The notes beneath the pieces were generated by a model. That model did no database searches. It was not told where the DNA came from and saw only the letters and a list, made by a program, of their open reading frames with translations. The translations under genes were made by a program, and so were the position numbers. A stretch of DNA of 64,000 bases from Fen-1362 sp049516395 (GTDB taxonomy: Bacteria > Planctomycetota > Phycisphaerae > Sedimentisphaerales > Anaerobacaceae): positions 124,001-188,000 of the forward strand of contig JBEKTD010000001.1 of assembly GCA_049516395.1 (NCBI GenBank). Direction: 5' to 3'. Each line of letters begins with the position of its first letter. The stretch's first letter is position 1. Of the stretch, positions 8,579 through 18,900 are shown one piece after another.

Positions 8579-10411
8579 TTATTTATCCTGCGAAAAAATT
8601 ACCACCGTGTATGGCCCAATACTGATTTTGCTGGAACAGGACAGCCCATCGATTTTTCCCTCATGGGCCTCGACATCGGGTGTGGGATGATTTGCAAAAT
8701 TTTGGCCATAGTTATATGAGTCACTGTTGAATCGCGTTTTCCACAATCCGGCCCGAGGAAAACCGATTGTATAACCATCGCGGTTTTGATTCATCATATT
8801 CACCACAACAACAACGCTATCGGTTGGGCCTTGTTTGTCCCAGCGATGGAAAGCGATTAGCTTGGCCCCACCGTCAAAATGATAGATGTGGACGTTTTGG
8901 CCGCACAACCCCCGCGTCACTCCCGACAAGTTGCGCCGTAGGGCGATCAAATCTCGATATATACTAAGAATGCTGTTTTCGCCTTCAACTCTGGACCAAT
9001 CGATGGGGTCTTTATCCTGGAACCAGCGATCTTCCAGCAACTCCTGCCCCTGAAAAAGCATCGGGATGCCGGGCGAAGTAAGAACAAGAGCACCGCCCAA
9101 CGTAGAGCGTTTCCTGGAAAACCAACTGTCCGCGTTACCTGGCCATATCTCTTCGGGCACGCGGGCCCGACCATTAGCGACCGCGTCGTGCGACTCGGTA
9201 AAAATGACCCGCTGAAAAGCATCTAAATCGTAGCGGCGCTTAATAGCGTTACTGACTGACCCCAAATCGCGTGATGTATCGTTACCAACAATAACGGCTT
9301 GGCGAACGGGGTTCACAAATCCCCTATCCCATTGCGCATTGAAGCCGGCACCGCCCGCCCCCACATCTTTGGTAACCCAGGCGTTATTATGCATACCTTC
9401 GGCGATGCTGATTTTGCCCGGAAAACGCTGCCGGATTTCTTCATTGAGCCACTGCATCAAACTCCAGCCTTCGGGAATGTCATCAGGCGTATCTGCGTCC
9501 CTGCCCTCAATATTTCGAATATAGGATATGGCGTCCAAGCGTAAGCCGTCAACGTGGTACTCCTCGAACCACATCAAAGCATTATCGCGTATGTATTGGC
9601 GCACTTCACCCCGGCCATAATCGGGACGAGTTTCGCCCCATGGTGTGTGCGAGCGGCGATCATTGTAAAAGTAAATTCCACCTTTCTCATTTTCGCTCCA
9701 ACCGTCAAACCGCCATAAATCAAGATCGGAGGGGCCAAAGTGGTTGTAAACAACATCTACGATGATAGCGATACCATGCTCGTGGGCCGCTTTAACAAAT
9801 CGTTTATAGGCATCCGGCCCACCGTAAATACTTTCAACTGCAAAGGGATGAGAAGGATCGTAACCCCACGAAAAGTCGCCTGAAAACTCCGCGACCGGCA
9901 TAACTTCCACTGCATTGATACCCAGTTCCTGAAGATAGGGCAATTTTTCAATGGCACTATCCAAAGTGCCCGGGTGTCCCTCTGCTTTAACGTTAAAGGT
10001 GCCGACATGTATCTCGTAAATTACAAGCTCATTCCCCGAGGCCATTTTAAAGTTATCACTACCCCAATTAAACGCTTTAGGGTCGTAGATAATTCCGTTA
10101 CCAATTGAGTTCGTTACTTTTCTGGCATAAGGGTCAATATGAGAGAATGGAGGGAGCTTCCAATCAACAGGAGTGTGAATCATATATCTGTACTCATCAC
10201 CCGTTTTTGCTCCCGGCACTTCAGTTGACCAGCAACCGTTCTTCTCACTGGACAGAGGTGTTGAGGTTTTGCTCCAGTTATTGAAGGTTCCGGTCACGTA
10301 AACTTTTTCGGCATGGGGAGCCCATACTCGAAAGGTTACCCCCTTTGCATCAGGGATAGCACCCATGCCCGGATGTTTTATCGCGGTATTAGTTTTTGCC
10401 GCTTTCAACAT
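8579..10411 (-). CDS. GH13 alpha-glucan enzyme with CBM48 (branching-enzyme or trehalohydrolase type)
   Basis: 610 aa. Residues 15-105 are a CBM48-like module (GVTFRVWAPHAEKVYVTGTF). The catalytic barrel follows: GINAVEVMPVAEF, DVVYNHFGP, DGLRLDAISYI (nucleophile Asp), ISIAEGMHNN (acid/base Glu) and FTESHDAVANG (third carboxylate). A C-terminal beta domain ends the protein. The architecture fits glycogen branching enzymes and maltooligosyltrehalose trehalohydrolases. At 610 aa it lacks the extra N-terminal module of long GlgB forms, so the exact reaction is open. GAAGGTGA precedes the ATG. It starts 10 bases after the Usp gene. Confidence 0.8.
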   Translation of the reverse strand: MLKAAKTNTAIKHPGMGAIPDAKGVTFRVWAPHAEKVYVTGTFNNWSKTSTPLSSEKNGCWSTEVPGAKTGDEYRYMIHTPVDWKLPPFSHIDPYARKVTNSIGNGIIYDPKAFNWGSDNFKMASGNELVIYEIHVGTFNVKAEGHPGTLDSAIEKLPYLQELGINAVEVMPVAEFSGDFSWGYDPSHPFAVESIYGGPDAYKRFVKAAHEHGIAIIVDVVYNHFGPSDLDLWRFDGWSENEKGGIYFYNDRRSHTPWGETRPDYGRGEVRQYIRDNALMWFEEYHVDGLRLDAISYIRNIEGRDADTPDDIPEGWSLMQWLNEEIRQRFPGKISIAEGMHNNAWVTKDVGAGGAGFNAQWDRGFVNPVRQAVIVGNDTSRDLGSVSNAIKRRYDLDAFQRVIFTESHDAVANGRARVPEEIWPGNADSWFSRKRSTLGGALVLTSPGIPMLFQGQELLEDRWFQDKDPIDWSRVEGENSILSIYRDLIALRRNLSGVTRGLCGQNVHIYHFDGGAKLIAFHRWDKQGPTDSVVVVVNMMNQNRDGYTIGFPRAGLWKTRFNSDSYNYGQNFANHPTPDVEAHEGKIDGLSCSSKISIGPYTVVIFSQDK

Positions 10412-10421
10412 TAAAAACGCA

Positions 10422-10871
10422 TCACCTTCTTACGACCAGAACCGGGATTGTCGTATCTTTGTGGATTACGCCATAGGTAACACTGCCAAGGGTCGCAGCC
10501 GCTAAAGCGCTTTGTCCATGAGAACCCATAACAATAAGGCCTACCTTTGACTTTTCAGCCTGTTTGGCAATCTCCTCAACAGGATGTCCTTGTTTAATGA
10601 CAGTCGTTGACTGGACACCTTTTTTTCCGCACAGTTTCTTTATTTCTTTTGTGTATCTTTCAGCGGCTTCCTGTTGATAATCCTCTATGGACTCTGTCAC
10701 ATATCGGCTGGACGGCTTGAAAAGTACTGTTCGACTTATCAGGAATCGCTTATCAACAACGCTCATGACAATTATTGAGGCATGTAACTGCTTTGCCAGG
10801 CCAATCGCATACGCGCCTGCCTTTTGAGCTGTTTTTGAACCGTCTGTTGGCACAAGAATTTTTGATATCAT
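10422..10871 (-). CDS. Universal stress protein (UspA family)
   Basis: 149 aa, typical single-domain Usp length. It starts with KILVPTDGSKTAQKAGAYAI and ends with the nucleotide-binding signature VMGSHGQSALAAATLGSV (the G-2x-G-9x-G-S/T pattern of ATP-binding Usps), then IPVLVVRR. AAAGGAG lies just before the ATG. It heads the run Usp, GH13 enzyme, H+-ATPase on the minus strand. That points to a stress-inducible unit for carbon storage and pH or energy homeostasis, though this is inferred from layout. Confidence 0.88.
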   Translation of the reverse strand: MISKILVPTDGSKTAQKAGAYAIGLAKQLHASIIVMSVVDKRFLISRTVLFKPSSRYVTESIEDYQQEAAERYTKEIKKLCGKKGVQSTTVIKQGHPVEEIAKQAEKSKVGLIVMGSHGQSALAAATLGSVTYGVIHKDTTIPVLVVRR

Positions 10872-11120
10872 AAATTCTCCTTTAGTAAAAACTCCATCTT
10901 GAACATCCTTTTAGGCAATATACGCTACTGTCTTTTCACCTTCGTCTGGTGGTATAGCCCCACGAATTTGATGACAAAAAACTCATTAGCCAGGAAACAT
11001 AAAGATGATAATAGCGTAATCTTCCGTTAAGCGTGATAGATTTGCAAATAGGGGAATTGCTTAATCGGATGGGCCAAATCACTTAGCAGATACCTCGCAC
11101 ATCCAAATTACGAATTCCGG

Positions 11121-11151
11121 TTCACATCAACCCATAAAAATCCTGTATAAT
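11121..11151 (+). promoter_or_regulatory. Sigma-70-like promoter next to the ABC-F start
   Basis: TATAAT at 11146-11151 lies 6 bases before the ATG at 11158. A poor -35 (TTCACA, 11121-11126) is 19 bases upstream. No Shine-Dalgarno sequence fits between, so the mRNA may be leaderless. Confidence 0.4.
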
Positions 11152-11157
11152 GCCTCA

Positions 11158-13104
11158 ATGCCGATAGTAACATTAAAAGAAATACATATATCATTCGGGC
11201 CGCAGGTGATTTTTGACCGGCTCGATTTGAAGATATACCCCGCTGAGAAGGTTGGGCTTGTCGGGAGCAACGGGTGCGGGAAAACCACGCTGCTGAAAAC
11301 GATTCTCGGGATACTGCCGCCGGATGCCGGCCAGATTCATCAAAGAAAGGCCCTGCGAATCGGATACCTGCCTCAGGAGCCGGTTTTTGGCGGTGAAAAA
11401 ACCGTTCTCGAAGAACTGCACAGCAGCGCACAGGAAATACTCGACCTGCAAAAAAAGCTGCACGACTTGGCGGAGACATTGAGCGGATTTTCCGGCAGCG
11501 AATTAAAAACCGCAATGCGGCAATACGACCGGCTGAGCAGCGAATTTGAAATTATGGGCGGCTACAGGTATGAAACGAAAATAAAAGAAATAGCCGCGGG
11601 GCTGGGTCTTGAGGAAAAACATTATTCACTAAAAACAACGCAGCTTAGCGGGGGGCAGCTGTCGCGGCTGGGACTCGCAAAAGTCCTGCTGGCCGACGCG
11701 AACCTGCTGCTCTTGGATGAGCCGACAAACCATCTCGACTGGGATGCGACGCTGTGGCTTGAAAAGTTCCTGAAAAACTACGGCGGCGCTGCGCTGATTG
11801 TCAGCCACGACAGGTTTCTGCTCGATAGGTTGGTCTGTAAAATCGTGGAAATAAGGGACCGCAGGGCGGATGTTTTCACGGGCAATTACAGCAGTTACAG
11901 GCAGGAAAAGGAAAAGCGAGACCTTGAACTGGGGCGTCAGTATGAGCAGCGGCTGGAGTTCGTCGAAAAAACCCGCGACTTTATTGTGCGCAACATAAAC
12001 CGCAAAGGAACGAAAAAGGTCGCGCAGGGCAGGCAAACGCGGCTCGATAATCTTCTCAAAAACAATCCTGACTTTCTCGAAAAATCTAAGCGCACACGAG
12101 AGCTTAGTTTTAAATTTGCCGAGGTGGAGGACAAGGGTAAGCGAGCGGGCACGGTGGTGGAATGCAAAAATCTTACGAAGAGTTTCGGCAACCTGACGCT
12201 GTTTGAAAATATGAGTTTCGAGCTTATGACCGGCCAGCGGACAGGCATCATCGGCCCAAACGGAATGGGCAAAACAACGCTGCTGAAACTTGCCCTTGGA
12301 CAAATCGAGCCGACATCCGGAACAATCGAGCTCAAAAAGACCCTTACTGTCGGTTATCTTGACCAGGCGGGGGCGGAACTGAACTCGGAAAATACCGTGC
12401 TTGAAGAGGCGGCTTTGGTAATTCCTGAAATGCTGCCCGAACAGGTGCGCAAGCGCCTCGGGGCATTTCTGTTTGTCAAGGACGATGTGTTTAAGAAGGT
12501 GGCGGACCTCAGCGGCGGAGAGCGAAACCGGCTGGCGCTTTGCAAACTGGTTTTGTCCGAGCCGGAAGTTCTTATACTCGACGAGCCGACAAATCACCTT
12601 GATATTCCGAGTATCGAGGCGCTCGAAAAAGCGCTTGGGGATTACACGGGGACAATCATAGCTGTAAGTCACGACAGGTTTTTTCTCGACAGGATAGCCC
12701 AGCGGCTTATTGTGCTCGGCGCAGATGAGCTGGGCAAAACGGCGCCGGGCAGATTTGAGTTTGTAACCGGCTCATTTAGCCGATATGCAGAACTCTTAGA
12801 GCAAAGGGCATTAGAACAGGAAGCAATCCCGCAGGCAGCAAAGCCGAAAAGGCCAAAACAGGACAAGCCGAGGAAGACAACGCCGCCTGAACTAAAACAA
12901 TTTAATATCTGGCCGGCGGAAAAGATTGAGCAGGCAATTGAGGAGACGGAGGCAACTATAAAAAAGCTGCATGAAAGTTTCGGCGAGGAAAAAGTGTATA
13001 AAGATTACAAAATGCTCGCCCGGGTACAAGGCCAGGTCAAGGAAAAAGAGCAATATCTCGAATTGCTTTACAGGGCATACGATATGAAAACAAACAAAAG
13101 TTAG
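11158..13104 (+). CDS. ABC-F family ATPase (Uup-like)
   Basis: 648 aa with two ATP-binding cassettes and no membrane domain. Cassette 1: Walker A GSNGCGKTT at about residue 37, signature LSGGQLSRLGLAK, Walker B LLLLDEPTNHLDW. Between the cassettes is the ABC-F linker rich in Arg/Lys (EFVEKTRDFIVRNINRKGTK). Cassette 2: GPNGMGKTT, LSGGERNRLALCK, LILDEPTNHLDI. A C-terminal coiled coil (residues 580-645) resembles the DNA/ribosome-binding tail of Uup. The family acts on the ribosome during translation. The TAG stop lies within an intergenic repeat. Confidence 0.92.
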   Translation: MPIVTLKEIHISFGPQVIFDRLDLKIYPAEKVGLVGSNGCGKTTLLKTILGILPPDAGQIHQRKALRIGYLPQEPVFGGEKTVLEELHSSAQEILDLQKKLHDLAETLSGFSGSELKTAMRQYDRLSSEFEIMGGYRYETKIKEIAAGLGLEEKHYSLKTTQLSGGQLSRLGLAKVLLADANLLLLDEPTNHLDWDATLWLEKFLKNYGGAALIVSHDRFLLDRLVCKIVEIRDRRADVFTGNYSSYRQEKEKRDLELGRQYEQRLEFVEKTRDFIVRNINRKGTKKVAQGRQTRLDNLLKNNPDFLEKSKRTRELSFKFAEVEDKGKRAGTVVECKNLTKSFGNLTLFENMSFELMTGQRTGIIGPNGMGKTTLLKLALGQIEPTSGTIELKKTLTVGYLDQAGAELNSENTVLEEAALVIPEMLPEQVRKRLGAFLFVKDDVFKKVADLSGGERNRLALCKLVLSEPEVLILDEPTNHLDIPSIEALEKALGDYTGTIIAVSHDRFFLDRIAQRLIVLGADELGKTAPGRFEFVTGSFSRYAELLEQRALEQEAIPQAAKPKRPKQDKPRKTTPPELKQFNIWPAEKIEQAIEETEATIKKLHESFGEEKVYKDYKMLARVQGQVKEKEQYLELLYRAYDMKTNKS

Positions 13105-13240
13105 CCACAGAGTTTCCGAAGCGGGCTCGTCGCTTCGCTCCGTGTATTAGCCACAGAGGGCACAGAGCACACAGAGATAAAAAATAAATAGATTCCTCGA
13201 CTGCGCTTCGCTCCGCTCGGAATGACATTCCAAAACTTTT
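13103..13240. repeat. CCACAGAG intergenic repeat, copy 3, with an adjoining repeat
   Basis: The first 43 bases match 2368-2410 exactly. Then come TTAGCCACAGAG and a tandem GGCACAGAGCACACAGAG. At 13192-13230 is a second inverted-repeat-like stretch, ATTCCTCGACTGCGCTTCG to CTCGGAATGAC. The gap to the next gene at 13275 holds only these repeats. Confidence 0.7.
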
Positions 13241-13274
13241 CAGATTACAGGTTGCGTTTAAAAAATCGATGTCC

Positions 13275-14156
13275 TCAATACTCGCAATGCTTTACAGGGT
13301 CAGTGCAATTGAATGGGACACTCCCCCAGGTAACTTTTACCATCCATCGTAAATCACAGTCGCAGTAATCAACCGGACATTGACCCCAGCCGCAATTCGC
13401 GGCTTGAAGAGTATGCGGGTCTGTCCATTTCCTGTATATGGCGTGACCATCCGCGAAAGAAAACGTTGTCCCCTGACTATGTATCATAGGCGGCAAGTCA
13501 TACCATCTGCCGGGAGGATTCGTATTGGGACTAGTGGCATCATAAACAACATAAAAGGCACCTTGCTTTAAGTTGCCATTATCTATAAAGACAAACCGCT
13601 CGGCCGGGTTGCTTATCTGATTTATATTTGTGATTGTCGGAGCATCAGCGCCGGCCGAACCCGGATAAGTATTCATCGAATGAGACATATAATATGTTAC
13701 ATATTGGCCTTTGCCGGCATCGGGACACCGATAGATATTGTAATCGCCGACATATTTCCATAGTGTTCCTTCTCCGATAGCGTGCTGCCATACCGCCTGC
13801 TGTGTTATCGCAGGGCTATTGAGGTTGTATGCATTCATATAGTTGGTAGCTATTGTTGGCGGCATACTATGAGGAAACGGATGGGGCCACTCAAGCCAGG
13901 CCAGTTGAGGCCCAGTTGCTCCGATACCTGGGAAGATCCAGGAATAATATATGTCGCCACAAGGCACCTTACTGTTGTTATCGCTGGAGTAAGTTTGCCA
14001 GGCGGCAGCCAAAGACCTGAGATTGGCCAAACATACCTCCAGCTTTGAGCGTTCCCGTCCGCCGGCATTCAAAACGGCTGCCTGCGCCAGCACAAGGGCG
14101 ACGCACGCCACCGCTATAATAGCATCTATTCTCGTCAAACCTTTATTCGCGTTCAT
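13275..14156 (-). CDS. Atypical prepilin-like protein, tandem copy 3
   Basis: 293 aa. The N-terminus (KGLTRIDAIIAVACVALVLAQ) resembles a type IV prepilin start, but has Gly-Leu-Thr-Arg-Ile-Asp where the family usually has Gly-Phe-Thr-Leu-Ile-Glu. The C-terminal half carries the pseudopilin-style segment YRCPDAGKGQYVTYY, NPAERFVFIDNG and TFSFADGHAIYRKW. It would be exported and anchored by the N-terminal helix. It is the last of three paralogs downstream of the large dockerin protein. AAGGTGATAAG precedes the ATG. Its N-terminal coding DNA is nearly the same as in the next copy. Confidence 0.75.
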   Translation of the reverse strand: MNANKGLTRIDAIIAVACVALVLAQAAVLNAGGRERSKLEVCLANLRSLAAAWQTYSSDNNSKVPCGDIYYSWIFPGIGATGPQLAWLEWPHPFPHSMPPTIATNYMNAYNLNSPAITQQAVWQHAIGEGTLWKYVGDYNIYRCPDAGKGQYVTYYMSHSMNTYPGSAGADAPTITNINQISNPAERFVFIDNGNLKQGAFYVVYDATSPNTNPPGRWYDLPPMIHSQGTTFSFADGHAIYRKWTDPHTLQAANCGWGQCPVDYCDCDLRWMVKVTWGSVPFNCTDPVKHCEY

Positions 14157-14207
14157 AACTTATCACCTTGCATTACAGGGTACACATACATTATTTACTC
14201 AGCCGGA

Positions 14208-15086
14208 CTAATCTATGTTTACCGGACAGCTTGGTGTGTAACCAAGTTGTCCCCAGCATCCTATCTGCATCCAGTAAAGGTCATTTTTACCAGCGCATGT
14301 TGTTAGAGAGTAGTAGTAGCTGCTGCCGCTGCCAATTGCGATTGTTTCCTGGGATTTCCATTTATGGAATGCACTATGACCATCAGCAAACGATACGCAT
14401 ACCCCGCCTGAGTGCCGAACAGGCGGAGGATCCCACCAATTTTCCTGATTATAATAAACCGCGAAACTGTCCGGCGTCACTTTACCTTCGTCTATGAAAA
14501 CAATTTGTGTTGCAGTTTTTGTTATTTGGTTTATATTCTTCAGAGCCGTTTTGCCTCTGCCGCAATCACCGTCACCCGGCATGCCATTCATAGCATCAAC
14601 GAAGGTATATGTAATGTACTCCCCTTTATTGCCTGTTGGGCATCGATATATATCGGAATCCTGCACATACTTATATAATGCCCCGCTTTCAATAGCACAT
14701 TTCGCAGCACACTCAGGCAGTTGCGTACCCATACCATAAAATGCGCCGCCGACCCAGGGTAATTCATTCATGTGTCCGGCTGCCGTATTGGTTTTATTCA
14801 CCTTAGCTTTACTGATGTAAGGGGTCCCGGTCGGGCAATCAGGGCACTGGACACAAAACGTTGTATCGCCTTCACTTGGTGTTGCGCCATTGACGAGTTT
14901 TCCGGCGTTGTCATCAGCATACGCTTTCCAGGCGGCGGTGAGCATTCTAAGATTGGCCAGACACACTTCACGCTTAGAGCGTTCCCGCCCGCCGGCATTC
15001 AAAACGGCTGCCTGCGCCAGCACAAGAGCGACAAACGCCACTGCTATAATAGCATCGACTCTCGTCAAACCTTTATTCGCATTCAT
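14208..15086 (-). CDS. Atypical prepilin-like protein, tandem copy 2
   Basis: 292 aa. Residues 1-55 are almost identical to the 14156 gene (KGLTRVDAIIAVAFVALVLA, GRERSKREVCLANLRML), while the middle differs in length and sequence. It again has YRCPTGNKGEYITYTFVDAM, ATQIVFIDEGKV and VSFADGHSAFHKW. Several Cys pairs in the variable region (CVQCPDCP, CAAKCA) suggest disulfide bonding or metal binding outside the cytoplasm. Constant start, variable middle and conserved end point to duplication with divergence of the exposed part. Confidence 0.75.
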   Translation of the reverse strand: MNANKGLTRVDAIIAVAFVALVLAQAAVLNAGGRERSKREVCLANLRMLTAAWKAYADDNAGKLVNGATPSEGDTTFCVQCPDCPTGTPYISKAKVNKTNTAAGHMNELPWVGGAFYGMGTQLPECAAKCAIESGALYKYVQDSDIYRCPTGNKGEYITYTFVDAMNGMPGDGDCGRGKTALKNINQITKTATQIVFIDEGKVTPDSFAVYYNQENWWDPPPVRHSGGVCVSFADGHSAFHKWKSQETIAIGSGSSYYYSLTTCAGKNDLYWMQIGCWGQLGYTPSCPVNID

Positions 15087-15095
15087 AATTTCACT

Positions 15096-15956
15096 CTAAG
15101 GATTTAACTTTGATGCCGTATCTGAACCCCACGCAGCAATCTGTGCCCAGCGAATGTCCCTGGTTTGCGTCGCAGGGGTTATCAGGCAGCCGGCTTGTGC
15201 GTTTTTGGCGCAATCGATTGTGCTGGATTCAAGCCATTTGTGGTATTCGGTGTGGCCATCAGCAAAAGAAAAAGTTGTTCCGTCGCCGTGCCGTGCCGAT
15301 GGTGCGTCCCACCATTGCGGCGGGGTTTGGAAAGAGACCGTCCAGCCGCCCATCGTTATTCCTTCACAGCCGCTGTCGTCAACGAAGATCATACGTTCAG
15401 ATGCTTTCTTAATATCCTGGCGGGCCTTAATTAGAGGAACGCTGGTACCTAAAACAGCTTGCAAGATTACCTGGACATTCATCTGGTCAACTACAGAAAA
15501 CGACCTTGTCTCGTCGGCATTAGCCCTCGGGCATTTATATACATCTGTATCTTCGACATACGTGTATAATGCCCCCTTTTTTATCTGTCCTTTTTTTTCG
15601 GCCGGACCAAAAGCAGTTCCTACCGACCAACATGGCGGAAGTGCCCAATCCCTCATAACCCATGGTCTCTCCCTGTAATGGATTCCACCTGTTGCATACT
15701 CTTGGGTGGCTATAGTGCATGGCGAGTCTCCATATTGCCCGTATTCTTCGACGTCGCCGTTGACGATTTTGTCGCTGTTATCGTCAGCGTACATTTGCCA
15801 TGCGGCTGTAAGCATTCTGAGATTGGCCAGACATACCTCGCGCTTTGAGCGTTCGCGTCCTCCAGCGTTTATAGCGCCCGCCTGTGTCAGCACAAGGGCA
15901 ATGCACGCCAAAAGGACCGCCGCATCAATCCTCGTCAGACCTGTTTGCCTTTTCAT
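15096..15956 (-). CDS. Atypical prepilin-like protein, tandem copy 1
   Basis: 286 aa from the ATG at 15956, with AGGA 6 bases upstream; a TTG at 15962 is in frame but less likely. The N-terminus QTGLTRIDAAVLLACIALVL has the same G-L-T-R-I-D pattern. Later motifs are YKCPRANADETRSFSVVDQM, SERMIFVDDSG and TFSFADGHTEYHKW. It is the most divergent of the three copies. It starts 24 bases after the stop of the 1033-aa surface protein, so all four genes probably form one transcript. Confidence 0.75.
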   Translation of the reverse strand: MKRQTGLTRIDAAVLLACIALVLTQAGAINAGGRERSKREVCLANLRMLTAAWQMYADDNSDKIVNGDVEEYGQYGDSPCTIATQEYATGGIHYRERPWVMRDWALPPCWSVGTAFGPAEKKGQIKKGALYTYVEDTDVYKCPRANADETRSFSVVDQMNVQVILQAVLGTSVPLIKARQDIKKASERMIFVDDSGCEGITMGGWTVSFQTPPQWWDAPSARHGDGTTFSFADGHTEYHKWLESSTIDCAKNAQAGCLITPATQTRDIRWAQIAAWGSDTASKLNP

Positions 15957-15979
15957 ATTCAATCCTATCGCAGAATTGA

Positions 15980-18900
15980 TTACTCAAAATCACTTTGCGT
16001 CAGCCATTCTTCCACGAGGGCGTTTAAATCCCAGATATTGATATAGGCGTCTCTATCCACGTCGCCCGGGGCATAAAGGCCGTATTTTGAAATTCCCGAG
16101 GCGCAGAACACCGGATCGAACGGGTCTGTGCAATCGTGCCAGCTTTCGCCCAATAACGCAAAATCGGCGAAATTCACCAGCCCGTTTGCCCGCAAATCTG
16201 CCGGAATGTGAAGAACCGGCGACTGCCCATCGCAGGAAGTGCTCGTTATCGCCCAGACCCTGTTGTTGGCATCGCTGATAATGATAGTGCCATCCTCAGC
16301 GATTGCGGGGAAACTGACCCACCCTTTTCCCTGGAAACGCGAAACCTCCTGTCCATTGGGGTCAACCACGCAAACGAAGTTGTCGTCGCTTGCGGCGTAA
16401 ATCAGGTCGTTTTTGTCGATGCTTAAAGTGAAACCGCCGATTAAACCCAGCCGGGTTATCCATTTGATTGTTCCATTCGGCTCAACGGCGCGCAGATACG
16501 GGTCATCGAAACTGACGTATATTGTGCCATCCGAGCCGACTACCGGCGACGACCAGCCGGAAGAAAACCAGTAGTTTATCCATCCCGTAGCGGAAATGCC
16601 CTGCCACCTGCCTTCGTTGCAGCTTTCATATTGCTGCAGAAGCGAAGGAGATATCGTTGTGTGGTTTTTAATGGCGTTGGTATATTGCGTAATAATCGAA
16701 CAACATTGGGTGTTGCCGGACACGCAATAATAGCAGGGGTCGGGACGTAAGGGCGTCATCCAGAGGATGTTGCCCGTGCAAGGGTCAACCGCGTAAAGAT
16801 TCGGGTCGCTGACAAGCGTTTGATATATGGTTCCATCAGGACCAATTGCCGGCGATGCCAATATCTGACCCTTATTCGGCTCTAATGCTCCCCAGTTGGA
16901 GTTGGACACAATAGGGACCGCCTCGACGGCCCCAAAGTTACAAACCCATTTGATGCTGCCGCTGTTGGCGTCCAGCGCGTACAGATTCGGTTCGTAGAGT
17001 CCGCCTATGTAAACGGTTCCGTTTCTGTCTATGACCGGCGTTGCGAATATAGCTCCATTGAGATTAGCGGGGCCTTTGGTTGCAAAAGTCCATAGCTCGC
17101 TGCCGTCCGCATCGAGGGCGTAAATAAGGCCATCCTCAGAGCAGACGTAAATTTTGCCGTCGTATCCCACAACAGGCGTCGAGTAAATCGGGCCGCCTGT
17201 TTTGTGCGTCCAGGATATGTCCCCATAATCATCAATTGCGTACAATAAGCCGTTTTGTCCGGCGACATACACCATCCAGTAATAGCCCACGGCGGGAGAG
17301 CCGACGACGGCCGTGTTTATATCGTAAATCCAGTTAAGCTCGCCGAGGTCGTCGATTGAGTATATGTTTCCATCTTCAGAGCCGATGTAAATCCAGTAGC
17401 TGTCCCAATAGGGTCTTGTAACAGCAACCTGCGATGAGACAGGCCCATTTGTTTGAAAAACCCATTTGGTGCAGCCGATTCGCGGCCCTGCATTTTCGTT
17501 TGAATTCGGGGAGGGTAATAATCCTCTGCGAAGCCATTCTGAAGGCACCGCAGGCCGAGTTGGATACCAGTTCACAGTAAACAGCCCGCTTGGCTGGCTA
17601 ATTACATTTGCATCGTTATTATCCGGCACAACTGAAATGACACACTGATTCGATTCGATATTGTCCGGCAATTGCCAAAGGTAACTGTTGGCATCGGCAA
17701 TTGCATTGGCAATCGTTTCCCAGGTATTGCCATTATCGCTGCTGAAAAGGACATCTACGCTGCCGATGCCGTATTTATCCCACATAATAGGGTGTTTGCT
17801 GCCTGTTGCCCAAATCTCGCCCCCTGCGGGTTTGGTGACAACAATAATTTTGTCGTATTCGTAGGCGCCCATATCGACGGCGCTTCCCATCAATCTCGGC
17901 TTGCCGTCAATATCGGTTACGTTCGGCCCGGGTATATAAAGCGGATTTCCTGCGTCGATGCAGGGCGAATTGGGGCGCAGGTGCAAGTCACCGTAATCGT
18001 CGTTACCGCCGATTCCCCAGCCGTCGCCTCCGTCATTGGGTTCCCTGACAAACATCGGGTCATCATCGATATTGCCGTTGCTCGCGCCGCCCAATGGGAT
18101 ATTGGCGTCATTTTGGTTGTCATCCTGAATGCAACTGAAAAGCACTACATTGTAGATGGGCAGCGGATATATCTGTGCGCTTGTCGTTATGCCGGTGGAA
18201 TCCTTGTTATCCCAGAATATGCTATGAATTGCCGAAAACGCACTGTCCCCCAAATAGATACCTCCGCCTAAGCCGCTTGCCGCGTTTCCTGCCAGTGAGC
18301 AATTTGACATAGTCATGCGGACATAAGCAGCTTTAAATATCCCGCCTCCGTTAGCTTGCGCAAAATTCCCGGCCACAATACTATTGTTAATATTCACTGT
18401 GCCGGAATAGGCATAAATTCCGCCGCCGTTTGCCGAGGTTGTTCCCGACGCTATATTGCCGGCAATCAGCAATCTGTCGGCTGTTAACGAGTAAACATAT
18501 AATCCTCCGCCCGTGACTGCCTGATTATTCACGATTTTGCAGTTGTTTATCACGACGAGAGTTCCAAAAATGCCGCCCCCCTGCATAACTGATGAATTTC
18601 CGCTGATATTAGAATCAATTATAGTTAGCGTTGTCGATGAAACAGAACAATAAATTCCTCCTCCACCATTAGCGGCATAATTACCCCTGATGTTACAGTT
18701 TCGAATCAGCGGCGCACCCGCCGTAATATATATCCCGCCGCCCGTAGAGTAGTTACCATTGGTTATAGTAAGGCCGTTCAAGACCACATTTGCGTCTATG
18801 GTACATCCTCTACCCAACCCGTTGCAGTCAATCACGGTATTTTCGACTACTGAAGTATCGTTAGGGTCAATGCTGCGAACGGTTATTGCTTTACCGGAAA

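Noticed and set aside
11629..12672. 347-aa antisense frame inside the ABC-F gene
   Set aside because: It is a shadow of a highly conserved ATPase with intact Walker motifs, and the antisense sequence shows no family pattern.
17672..18271. 199-aa plus-strand frame inside the beta-helix protein
   Set aside because: Arises from the repetitive beta-helix coding sequence; no start signal.
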